Assembly: GCA_030041045.1 (NCBI GenBank)
Contig: JASHOQ010000020.1
Location: forward strand, 1-64,000
Direction: 5' to 3'
DNA from: Acidobacteriaceae bacterium
GTDB taxonomy: Bacteria; Acidobacteriota; Terriglobia; Terriglobales; Acidobacteriaceae
Length of the DNA: 64,000 bases
In this document: positions 24,954 to 33,254 of the stretch, piece by piece
Numbering within the stretch: the first letter of the stretch is position 1
Layout: each line of letters opens with the position of its first letter
Position numbers and translations under genes: made by a program
Notes under the pieces: model-generated
Seen by the model: only the letters and a program-made list of their open reading frames with translations
Told to the model about the DNA's origin: nothing
Databases searched by the model: none

Positions 24954-26306
24954 ATGAAATTCCTCTCACGGGTGGTTTGGTCAGAGGGAATGTATCTGAG
25001 CCCTCACCACTTCCAAACGCAAAGCCGTTACTTCGAAGATTCCATGGCGTTCCTCGCCGCCAGCCTGTGGCGGGAGCCCTGGGGACTGCTGCACGCCGAG
25101 CTCGATCGGAAAGCGATGCGTAACGGTACTGCGGTACTGCTTCACGCTTCAGGAATCTTCCCTGACGGTCTCGCCTTCGAAGTGCCCAACTCCGATCCCT
25201 CCCCGCAGCCGCGCAATTTGCTCGAGGTTTTCCCTTCCACCGACGCCGTCCTTCCCCTCTATCTCGCCGTTCCCGCACGGCGCGATAACGGCTTCGACTG
25301 CGACCTGTCTGCCTCGCCCAACGGCAGCCGCTTCTCGCGCATGCAGCGCATGTTGCGCGACGAGACCAACGGCATGGACGAGCGCGAGATCGACCTCGGA
25401 CAGAAAAACATCCGCCTTGCCACCGAGGCCGAGCTTACACCGGAGATGCTCTCGATTCCCATTGCCCGTGTCCTCCGCGACGGGCGCGGCCACCTGATTT
25501 GCGAAGAGGATTTCATCCCTCCCTGCCTGCGCCTGAGCGCCAGCGAGCCGCTCATGCTGCTGGTGCGCCGCCTGCTCGATGCACTGGGTGAAAAGAGCAC
25601 CACCGTTTCGCGCGGCGCGCGCCGCCATGGGCGCTTCGAGGCCGGAACGGGCGCGCTCGACGTGGCCAACTACTGGTTCCTGCACGCGCTGCAAAGCGCC
25701 ATTCCGCCGCTCGCGCATCTCATTTCCACGCGCCACGCGCATCCCGAGGATGTCTTCGTCGAGCTGGCACGCCTCGCCGGCGCGCTGTGCACCTTTGCCG
25801 TGGATTCCGACCCGCGCAACCTTCCCGCCTACGACCATCGCGATCCCGGGCCGGCCTTTCGCGCACTCGACGCGCACATCCGCAAGCATCTCGAAATCAT
25901 TGTTCCGTCCAACACCGTCACTCTCGAGTTTCATGCCACCGAACCCTACATGCATGCGGCCGAAGTGCGCGACGAGCGCTGTTTGCGCCGCGCCCGCTGG
26001 GTACTGGGCATGCGCTCCTCGATGGGCGAGTCCGACCTGCTTCGCCAGGCGCCGCGGCTGGTCAAAGTCTGCTCCTCGAAGTTCGTGCCCGAGCTGGTCA
26101 AGCGCGCCCTGCCCGGCATGACGCTTACGCATCTGCCCGTTCCGCCCACCGCAATTCGCGCCGAGGCCGACATGCAGTACTTCGCCATCGACACCTCCGG
26201 ACCCTGCTGGGAACACATCTTGCAGACGCGCAATGTAGGGGTCTATGTTCCCGGCGAAATCGCGCAGCCCGAATTTGAAATCACCGTCATCGTGGAGACC
26301 AATTGA
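24954..26306 (+). CDS. tssK: T6SS baseplate-membrane connector TssK (copy 2)
   Basis: 450 residues. V-V-W-S-E-G-M-Y-L-S-P-H-H-F-Q, A-S-G-I-F-P-D-G-L-A-F, R-N-L-P-A-Y-D-H-R-D and L-T-H-L-P-V-P-P-T-A-I-R match TssK across the full length. Against copy 1 the protein is plainly homologous but widely diverged, so this is an old duplication rather than a recent one. It is the first gene of the tssK2-tssL-tssM run, and its stop overlaps the tssL start (TGATG). A hetero-trimer or a division of labour between baseplate wedges is possible; no data here decide. Confidence 0.95.
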   Translation: MKFLSRVVWSEGMYLSPHHFQTQSRYFEDSMAFLAASLWREPWGLLHAELDRKAMRNGTAVLLHASGIFPDGLAFEVPNSDPSPQPRNLLEVFPSTDAVLPLYLAVPARRDNGFDCDLSASPNGSRFSRMQRMLRDETNGMDEREIDLGQKNIRLATEAELTPEMLSIPIARVLRDGRGHLICEEDFIPPCLRLSASEPLMLLVRRLLDALGEKSTTVSRGARRHGRFEAGTGALDVANYWFLHALQSAIPPLAHLISTRHAHPEDVFVELARLAGALCTFAVDSDPRNLPAYDHRDPGPAFRALDAHIRKHLEIIVPSNTVTLEFHATEPYMHAAEVRDERCLRRARWVLGMRSSMGESDLLRQAPRLVKVCSSKFVPELVKRALPGMTLTHLPVPPTAIRAEADMQYFAIDTSGPCWEHILQTRNVGVYVPGEIAQPEFEITVIVETN

Positions 26307-26992
26307 TGAGCACAGCCCGCGTGAACAGTCTGGCTCTCTGTTTCCAGGAGTCGCTCACGGCCATCGTGCGCGTCCGCTTCCAGCGCCAGCAGGTGCAGGA
26401 CTCGGAGGGCTTCCGCGCGCAGATGCGGCGCTCGCTGCAATCGGCCATGCAGGAGGGCCGCACGCTCGGCTACTCGAATGAAACCGTGCAGATGGGCGTC
26501 TTCGCGGCGGTCGCCTTCCTCGATGAGAGCGTGCTCAACTTGCAAAGCCAGGTCTTCGCCGATTGGGCCCGGCGTCCCTTGCAGGAAGAGCTCTTCGGCG
26601 GCCATCTTGCCGGTGAGGCTTTTTTCACCAATTTGCGTGCGTTGCTCGGCCAGCAGGACTCGGCCGAAGCGGCCGATGCGCTGGAGCTGCATTGTCTTTG
26701 TCTTGAGATGGGCTATCGCGGCCGCTACGCACTGGGCGACAGCGGCGAGCTGCACCAGCTTTTGCGCCAGGCGCTGGCCAAGATTGAGCGCGTCCGCGGA
26801 CCTGCCCGCCTGACGCCGCCCATCGAAGCTCCGGCCGTTCCGCCCCCGCGCCGGCAGGATCCCTGGACGCGCGCCCTCATCATTACCACCTGCGCCCTTG
26901 CCGGCCTCATCATCGTCGCCTTCGGCGGATACGAAGTTCTGCTCGGTTCCGGCGTCACGCAGATTGAAAACGCCGGAATCTCTTCGCGATAG
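26306..26992 (+). CDS. tssL: T6SS inner-membrane protein TssL (DotU family)
   Basis: 228 residues from ATG 26306, overlapping the tssK2 stop. DotU hallmarks: A-A-V-A-F-L-D-E-S-V-L, P-L-Q-E-E-L-F-G-G-H-L-A-G-E-A-F-F and L-H-C-L-C-L-E-M-G-Y-R-G-R-Y. A single C-terminal membrane helix lies at about 190-212. There is no fused OmpA-like cell-wall-binding domain, and none is encoded separately nearby. It forms the membrane complex with TssM, which starts 10 bases downstream. Confidence 0.95.
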   Translation: MSTARVNSLALCFQESLTAIVRVRFQRQQVQDSEGFRAQMRRSLQSAMQEGRTLGYSNETVQMGVFAAVAFLDESVLNLQSQVFADWARRPLQEELFGGHLAGEAFFTNLRALLGQQDSAEAADALELHCLCLEMGYRGRYALGDSGELHQLLRQALAKIERVRGPARLTPPIEAPAVPPPRRQDPWTRALIITTCALAGLIIVAFGGYEVLLGSGVTQIENAGISSR

Positions 26993-27001
26993 GAGCCTGC
27001 C

Positions 27002-30000
27002 GTGCTGCCGATTCTGGTTTCGGTTGTCATCCTGATTCTGTCCATCCTGCTCGCCTGGCTGGTGGGACCGCTGCTCGGCCTCGCCGGGACCTCTCTGCTG
27101 GTTCTGCGCATTCTGCTCATCGCATTGGGCGCCATCGCGGCCGGTATCGTTCTCTTCTTCCATTTCCGCGAGAAGCATCGCGACGCGGCCACCAAAAACA
27201 TGCCCGGCGGCGCCGACCTCGATCTGCTGCTGCGCGAAGCCGCCCACCGCCTCGCGAGCGCGCAGCGCACCGGCCCCAAATCCCTCGATTCCCTGCCCCT
27301 GCTCTACATTCTCGGCGACACCAACTCCGCCAAAACCACCTCGGTCATCAAATCCGGCTTCGATCCCGAATTGCTCGCCGGCCAGGTCTATCGCGAGCAG
27401 GACATCGTGCAGACGCCCGTGGCCAACTTCTGGTTCGCGCAGTCTTCTGCCTTTGTGGAGACGGGCGACGCCGTGCGCAAGGCGCTGCCCTTGTGGACCA
27501 AGCTGGTGCGCAAGACTCGGCCCCGCGCCATGCGCTCCGCCATGGGCAAGGAGATGCCCGTCCGCGCCGCGGTAGTCTGCGTCAGCAGCGAGCTGTTTCT
27601 GGGTACCGCGGCCGCCGACGCCGCATTGGCTTCCGCGCGCTCCACCAACCAGATGCTGCGCGCTCTCGCCCAGCAGCTCGGCACTGAAGTGCCGGTCTAC
27701 GTGATCCTCACCAAGCTCGATCGCATTCCCTACTTCACGGAATACGTGCGCAATCTGGGCAACGATGAAGCCTCGCGGCCGCTCGGCGTCGCCTTCCCGC
27801 GCCAGACGGTTTCAAGCGGCCTTTATGCCGAAAAAGCGACGGCTGAAGTGGTGGCCTCGCTCGACCGCGTCTTCTTTTCTCTGGCCGAATTCCGCTCCAG
27901 CCTGCTCACGCGCGAAACCGACGCGCGCAACATCGATCCGGTATACGAGTTTCCGCGCGAGTTGCGTAAGCTGCGCAACAACCTTGCCTCCTATTTGGTT
28001 GAAGTCGCCCGCCCCAGCCATCTGAACGCCAATCCCTACCTGCGCGGCTTCTATGGCGTCGGTGTGCGCGCCACCATTGTGGAAACCATGGTGGCCGCGG
28101 CGGCCGCGCAGCCGCAGGCGCAGCAGGCCGGCTCCGGCGCCACGCGCATGTTCACGGTGCAGGATATGCAGGCTGCGCAGCCGATGCAGACGCCGCAGAC
28201 GGTGCAGCGCAAGCAGGCGCAGTGGTGCTTCCTGGCGCGTCTGTTTCCTGACCAGATTCTCGGCGATCGCAGCGCCCTCGCCGGCACCAGCAACAGCCGC
28301 CGCACCCATCTTTTCCGTCGCGCGGTTTTCGCCACCGCCTCGGTTCTGCTGTTCTTCTACCTTCTCGGGCTCACCGCTTCGTGGATCCACAACGCGCATC
28401 TCGAAAACGAAATTGTGTCCGCGGCTGGCGCGCTGCCGCCTCTAAGCTCGGCGCTCACCTCGCTGGCATCGACTGACCAGCTCACGCAGCTCGACAAGCT
28501 GCGCGCGGCCATCGCCCAGCTCGAGGATTTCGAGCAGAATGGAATTCCTCTCTTCTACCGCTTCGGCCTTTACCACGGCAACAGCGTGCTCGAAGCCGCG
28601 CGCCGCATCTACTTCGACCGCTTCGACAGCCTGATGCTCCACGAAACCCAGGCCAATCTCGTGGCCAGCTTCAACGCGCTGCCGCAAACGCCCGCGCAGG
28701 GCGCCGACTACCTGGGCACCTACAATCCCCTCAAGGCCTATCTCATCACCACTTCCAATCCCGAGAAGAGCACCGTCGATTTCCTTCCGCCGGTCTTGCT
28801 CCAGTACTGGGAGAACGGCCGCGTTCCCGATACCGGGCAGCAGAAAGACCTGGCCGCGCTTCAGTTCGAGTTCTACGCCGGCGAGCTGCCGAAAGCCGAC
28901 CCGCTGCAACTTTCTCCAGACACGCTGGCCGTCAATCGCGCGCGCACTTATCTTGCCGGCTTCGGCGGCTATCAGCGCATTTACCAGGCCATGCTGGCCG
29001 CGGCCAGCAAGCAGTCGCCGTCGATGAATTTCAATCAGAACTATCCCGGCTCATCGGCGACGGTGGTCGACTCGCACATCGTCCAGGGCGCATTTACCAA
29101 GACCGGCTATGTCTTCATGCAAGACGCGATTGCCCATCCCGACCGCTACTTCAGCGGCGAAATCTGGGTGCTGGGCAATCAGGCGCCGGCGTCATCGCTC
29201 GATCGCGCCGCGCTCACGCAGCAGCTCGCCACCTCGTACAGCACGGACTTCGCGAGCGAGTGGCGCACCTTCCTGCACTCCGCGCAGGTGGTCAGGTATT
29301 CGAGCCTGAACGACGCTTCCGCCAAGCTTCAACTGCTTTCGAATCCCAATTCGCCTCTGCTGGCGCTCTTCTTCACCGTCTCCGACAACACCGCATCCGC
29401 CAGTTCTGACATCGCCAAGGAGTTTCAGCCCGCGCAGGCGCTGGTCGCACCCGGCAATCCCGACAAATTCGTCGGCCAGGGCAATCAGACCTACATGAAC
29501 GGGCTCATCGGCCTGCAGGCTGCCGTGGCGCAGGTGGCGCAGGCGCCGCCATCGCCCAATCCCACTGACCCGAGCGTGGTCGCGCCCATCGTTCAGGCCT
29601 CCACGCAGGCGCACACTGCGGCCACGCAAACCGCCCAGGCCTTCACTCTCGATCCGCAGGCGCACGTGGATCAGACAGTTCTCGAGCTTTTGCAGGACCC
29701 CATCAACTCCGTCGACGCCGTGGTCCGCGGGCGCGGAGCATCCGTGGCCAACGGCGGCGGCGCGGGTTTCTGCTCGGCCTTCAACCAGCTCACCGGCAAG
29801 TTCCCGTTCAACCCCAACGCAACCCTCGAGGCCAACCCCTCCGATCTCACCACGCTGCTCCAGCCCGGTTCCGGCGCCCTCTGGCAGTTCTATGACGCTT
29901 CGCTCAAGCAGCTGATCATCCAGCAGGGCACGACCTACGTAGCCGCGCCCAACGCGCCGGTCAAGGTGAATCCCGACTTCCTGCGCTTCTTCAATCGCGT

Positions 30001-30439
30001 GGCCCAACTTTCCAATGGGCTTTACGGCCCCGGCTCTCAGGGATTGCCTTTCACCGTGCACATCATCCACTCCACGGGCATTCAGAGCGTGACCTTCCAG
30101 GTGGATTCTCAGAGTTTGTCAGGCTCCGACGTTTCGCGCCAGTTCACCTGGTCGCCCTCCACCAGCCACAGCGCGCAGCTGACCTTCAACTATGGCTCCA
30201 ACAGCCTGCCCCTTCCGTTCTCCGGCTCGTGGGCGGTCTTCCATCTGCTTGCCAAAGGTAAGATCGTGCAGAGCGGGACAACCCAGCGGCTCGACTATCC
30301 GCTGGAGATTTCCAACACGCCCATCATGGTGGGAACTACTCCGCTGGTTGCGCACATCGAGCTCTCCGGTCCCAATGCAAGCCTCATGGTGCCCGGCGGT
30401 TTGAGCGGCTTGCGCTGCGTGTCGACAGTCGCCCACTGA
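27002..30439 (+). CDS. tssM: T6SS membrane-complex protein TssM (IcmF family)
   Basis: 1145 residues from GTG 27002 with GGAG six bases upstream. Two membrane helices at about 3-27 and 32-54, a cytoplasmic NTPase-like domain, a third helix at about 440-460 (V-F-A-T-A-S-V-L-L-F-F-Y-L-L-G-L) and a long periplasmic part with the IcmF-related region and a C-terminal beta domain. The P-loop reads G-D-T-N-S-A-K-T-T (105-113): the usual Gly before Lys is Ala110, so nucleotide binding may be weakened. TssM normally docks on the lipoprotein TssJ, which is not in this window. Confidence 0.95.
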   Translation: MLPILVSVVILILSILLAWLVGPLLGLAGTSLLVLRILLIALGAIAAGIVLFFHFREKHRDAATKNMPGGADLDLLLREAAHRLASAQRTGPKSLDSLPLLYILGDTNSAKTTSVIKSGFDPELLAGQVYREQDIVQTPVANFWFAQSSAFVETGDAVRKALPLWTKLVRKTRPRAMRSAMGKEMPVRAAVVCVSSELFLGTAAADAALASARSTNQMLRALAQQLGTEVPVYVILTKLDRIPYFTEYVRNLGNDEASRPLGVAFPRQTVSSGLYAEKATAEVVASLDRVFFSLAEFRSSLLTRETDARNIDPVYEFPRELRKLRNNLASYLVEVARPSHLNANPYLRGFYGVGVRATIVETMVAAAAAQPQAQQAGSGATRMFTVQDMQAAQPMQTPQTVQRKQAQWCFLARLFPDQILGDRSALAGTSNSRRTHLFRRAVFATASVLLFFYLLGLTASWIHNAHLENEIVSAAGALPPLSSALTSLASTDQLTQLDKLRAAIAQLEDFEQNGIPLFYRFGLYHGNSVLEAARRIYFDRFDSLMLHETQANLVASFNALPQTPAQGADYLGTYNPLKAYLITTSNPEKSTVDFLPPVLLQYWENGRVPDTGQQKDLAALQFEFYAGELPKADPLQLSPDTLAVNRARTYLAGFGGYQRIYQAMLAAASKQSPSMNFNQNYPGSSATVVDSHIVQGAFTKTGYVFMQDAIAHPDRYFSGEIWVLGNQAPASSLDRAALTQQLATSYSTDFASEWRTFLHSAQVVRYSSLNDASAKLQLLSNPNSPLLALFFTVSDNTASASSDIAKEFQPAQALVAPGNPDKFVGQGNQTYMNGLIGLQAAVAQVAQAPPSPNPTDPSVVAPIVQASTQAHTAATQTAQAFTLDPQAHVDQTVLELLQDPINSVDAVVRGRGASVANGGGAGFCSAFNQLTGKFPFNPNATLEANPSDLTTLLQPGSGALWQFYDASLKQLIIQQGTTYVAAPNAPVKVNPDFLRFFNRVAQLSNGLYGPGSQGLPFTVHIIHSTGIQSVTFQVDSQSLSGSDVSRQFTWSPSTSHSAQLTFNYGSNSLPLPFSGSWAVFHLLAKGKIVQSGTTQRLDYPLEISNTPIMVGTTPLVAHIELSGPNASLMVPGGLSGLRCVSTVAH

Positions 30440-30493
30440 AGGGTTCGCGCCCTCAGGAAGGCGCTGCTCTGATTTCGTTTTCCGGCACGGCTT

Positions 30494-30718
30494 CTACCCA
30501 AACCACATGTAGAGCGAGATGCCGGACATCATGAAATAACCCACAATCAGGACGACCCAGAACTCCGACGCGCGTCTGCGTCGCGTTTCTTCGCTCGCGT
30601 CCTCGGCTCGCCCTCCCGCCCATCCGCCGGCGAAGAAGCGCCACAGCAGGGCGCCGACCGGTGGAGCGATCAGGTCCACCAGGATTTGCTGTTGAATGGA
30701 CAAAGCTCCGGACCGCAT
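30494..30718 (-). CDS. Small hypothetical membrane protein
   Basis: 74 residues from ATG 30718 with AAGGA just upstream. One weak hydrophobic segment near the start (L-I-A-P-P-V-G-A-L-L-W-R-F-F) and one clear C-terminal membrane helix (F-W-V-V-L-I-V-G-Y-F-M-M-S-G-I-S-L-Y) flank a charged Arg/Glu-rich loop. No family recognised. It converges on tssM and lies behind the phosphatase gene, so it may be a minor membrane partner of the T6SS or unrelated. Confidence 0.55.
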   Translation of the reverse strand: MRSGALSIQQQILVDLIAPPVGALLWRFFAGGWAGGRAEDASEETRRRRASEFWVVLIVGYFMMSGISLYMWFG

Positions 30719-30865
30719 CGAAGTCCTTAATCCGCAGACTGTGACTCACGCACAAAGATTTGAGCGGCGTCCGCATGCGTTCATTAGATTCGCCGCAGGT
30801 TCTTGATATTGAGAATGGGGGATCCCGCAGACATTCGAGAGAAGAGCGCGCACGCAGCTCGGGCG

Positions 30866-31873
30866 TCACTCTTCCTGCGACGCTTCATCCTGCTCTGCCG
30901 TTCTCGCGCCTGCCTCTTCCGCCAGCATTTCCGCAAAGGCCTTTTCGACGGCTGCCATCGCCGGCGCCGTCAGTTCTTCGGCTGCGCTCTCCCTGGCCTG
31001 CGGTTCTTCTGCGAGCGCCGGTTCTACCGGAGCTAAAGCGGCCTCGGAGGCCGCGGCCATCGCTTCTTCTGCGGGCGCCGCAGTCAGCGGAGCATTCTGC
31101 GCGGGCGCTTCCTCGGCCCGGCTTTCTTCAACGGGCAGAAACTGCAGCAAAAGGCAGGTGACGTTATCCACCGCGCCCAGGCTCTTCGCCCTGTCGATCA
31201 GCGCCTGGCATGCGCCTGCCAGGCTGCTTGAAGAAAAAATCAGCATCGCGATCGTCTTCGCGTCCGCGTAGCGCGTAAGCCCGTCGCTGGTGAGCAGGAC
31301 AATATCGCCGGTTTCCAGATCGCCGGTAAAGATGTCCGGCTCGACCGTCTCGGTGGTACCGATGGCGCGCGTGATCACCGACTGCAGCGGCGAGGCTTTC
31401 GCCTCTTCGATATTCATCGCCCCCTTGCGCACCTGCTCAGCCAGGAAGGAGTGGTCGTTGGTGATCTGGGCGCATACCCCGCCGCGCAGAAAGTAGGCGC
31501 GGCTGTCGCCCACATTGCCGATCAGCAGCCGCCGGCCGTCGATGCAAGCCGCCACCAGTGTGGTGCCCATGCCGCGCAACTCTTCCTTGCTCTGCGCCAG
31601 CTCAAATACCTGCTGGTTGGCGGAGAGAATGGCCCGGTAAAGCCGGTCCTCCGTGGTCGCTTCGGCCCCCGCATCCCGCGAGAAATTCTCCACCAGCTCC
31701 TTGATCGCCGTCGCGCTGGCTACTTCGCCCGCGGCCATCCCGCCCATGCCGTCGCAGACCACAAATATCCGGGACGCAAGATCGTAGCCGAAGCCGTCTT
31801 CGTTGTTCGTCCGCACGCATCCCACATCGGTCAGTGCGGCTACGTCGATCTTGAGTTCGCTTCCGCTATCCAT
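30866..31873 (-). CDS. PP2C-type Ser/Thr protein phosphatase
   Basis: 335 residues from ATG 31873; a TTG further upstream (31942) is less likely. PP2C metal-binding motifs are complete: R-T-N-N-E-D (21-26), C-D-G-M-G-G (40-45), G-N-V-G-D-S-R-A-Y, L-T-S-D-G-L-T and V-D-N-V-T. The catalytic domain occupies about 10-245; the last 90 residues are an Ala/Glu-rich acidic tail of unknown use. Such phosphatases (PppA) oppose a PpkA kinase in the threonine-phosphorylation pathway of T6SS. The kinase is encoded 1.4 kb away, divergently. A weak -10 (TATAGT, minus strand 31972-31977) is the only promoter hint. Confidence 0.9.
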   Translation of the reverse strand: MDSGSELKIDVAALTDVGCVRTNNEDGFGYDLASRIFVVCDGMGGMAAGEVASATAIKELVENFSRDAGAEATTEDRLYRAILSANQQVFELAQSKEELRGMGTTLVAACIDGRRLLIGNVGDSRAYFLRGGVCAQITNDHSFLAEQVRKGAMNIEEAKASPLQSVITRAIGTTETVEPDIFTGDLETGDIVLLTSDGLTRYADAKTIAMLIFSSSSLAGACQALIDRAKSLGAVDNVTCLLLQFLPVEESRAEEAPAQNAPLTAAPAEEAMAAASEAALAPVEPALAEEPQARESAAEELTAPAMAAVEKAFAEMLAEEAGARTAEQDEASQEE

Positions 31874-32134
31874 GCTGAAATCTACTTTCGCCGGCGCTGT
31901 GTGCCGGTTTCCCTTCCCCGAAGGTTGAACTTCAAAAGGCAAAGCGCGCTGCTGTCGGCAATGTTGCAGATACTATACGTGGAAAACAATGCCTCCCAAA
32001 GGCTTTTTCTTTCGAGGGAAGACCGCGCGTGCTGCGCTCAAAAAGCATCGAACCGAAAGGAAACCGCTCTAAGGTTGCCAGAATTCCCGCCAGCCTGTAA
32101 AGACGGCCCCGCCCGCCTTCGCGGGAACAGACCG

Positions 32135-32923
32135 TCAGCTTTCCATGTCCTTCGCCAGCTCGGCTGCTTGGTTCAGGAACCGTTGCAAAAGCTCTTCGCC
32201 CGTTCCCGTAACGTGGTCGCCCGGCTTCGCGTTCCCCTTGGCCCACGCCATCAGAAATACCAGCGGAATCCATCCCCGCGGATCCTGGGTGACTGTCTGC
32301 CCGAAATGGTGCAGCGCCCTCGAAAGTTTTACCGGAAGCGCCACGCCGCACACGTCGTTCACTGAAGGGTCCTGGCACAGCTCCGGCGGTGAGGTTACAA
32401 GATACTCGCGGCAGGCAAGCGGACGGATGGGATGAATGCTGCATCTCTCGTTTTCAAGGAAGGGGCAGGGCACGCGGGCGTGAAAGTAGTCCACAGCCAA
32501 CTGAGTCCCGGTCTCCTCTTCCGGCACCCAGTCCTCGCGGACAAGCTTGTCGATCATGCCCGCATCGCGCAGCGCGCACAGCGCGCGGTGAAAACGCTCC
32601 GCCAACTCGGCCTGGCGCTCGGCCGGCAGCGATTGCAGCCATTGGGTCAGGGCTTCGGCCTCAAAGACATTCAGGGGCACCATCTGCCGGCAACACGCTC
32701 CGCATCCGGCCCTGCAGCTGACCTCTCTGCCCACGGACTTTGCCTGATTCGACACCGTGCCGACAATGACGTTTTCGATCTCCTGGATGATGGGCAGGAG
32801 CTGGGTCAGCGTGGTCTTGCCGGCCGGCACCTGCACCGTGCCCCGCAGCACCGCGCCCTGCACAGGAAGAGAAAAACCGGCATTCACCATCGCGGCGGAT
32901 GCGTCCGCCGAAGCATCGGGCAT
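32135..32923 (-). CDS. YkgJ-family Cys-cluster protein
   Basis: 262 residues from ATG 32923 with GGGAGGG as ribosome binding site; the longer frame is not supported. The cysteine cluster is plain: V-S-C-R-A-G-C-G-A-C-C-R-Q, then C-P-F-L-E-N-E-R-C-S-I-H-P-I-R-P-L-A-C-R-E-Y. This spacing defines the YkgJ/UPF0153 family, thought to bind zinc or an iron-sulfur cluster; biochemical function is unknown. It lies between the phosphatase and the kinase, divergent from the kinase, so a link to T6SS signalling is possible but not shown. Confidence 0.88.
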   Translation of the reverse strand: MPDASADASAAMVNAGFSLPVQGAVLRGTVQVPAGKTTLTQLLPIIQEIENVIVGTVSNQAKSVGREVSCRAGCGACCRQMVPLNVFEAEALTQWLQSLPAERQAELAERFHRALCALRDAGMIDKLVREDWVPEEETGTQLAVDYFHARVPCPFLENERCSIHPIRPLACREYLVTSPPELCQDPSVNDVCGVALPVKLSRALHHFGQTVTQDPRGWIPLVFLMAWAKGNAKPGDHVTGTGEELLQRFLNQAAELAKDMES

Positions 32924-33254
32924 AACCCTCCCACCCACAGGGCGCGGATGGGAAAAACCCAACCGCGGTTTCCCGATTGTACCGCGTCGTCGCCCTTTCC
33001 ATACGCGCGGAAAGCGCAAAGCAAAGCAGGGCTTATCTGTCTCTTGTGCAGACATTTCGGCGCTCTCGTCGAGGCGCGCGCTGCGCCCGCAGTGTACCCC
33101 AAAGTGTATTGGCGGCAGACCGCAAACATGCTACCGTGATTTTGCAGGCAATCGCGAATCCAGTTTATTTTGCTGAGCCCATCAACCGGCTGCAAGGGCG
33201 CTTGACTGCCGGCGTCGGTTTGTTTGTGTCTTCCCTCGCGCCTTTGGTAAAAAC
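32924..33254. other. Divergent upstream region of ykgJ-like and kinase genes
   Basis: 331 bases without a gene. The only promoter-like signal on the plus strand is TTGACT (33203-33208) with a poor -10 (TGTGTC) 17 nt later; I would not rely on it. Confidence 0.35.

Noticed and set aside
32924-33055. 44-residue N-terminal extension of the YkgJ-like protein
   Set aside because: ATG 32923 has a strong GGGAGGG site; the extension has low coding character.
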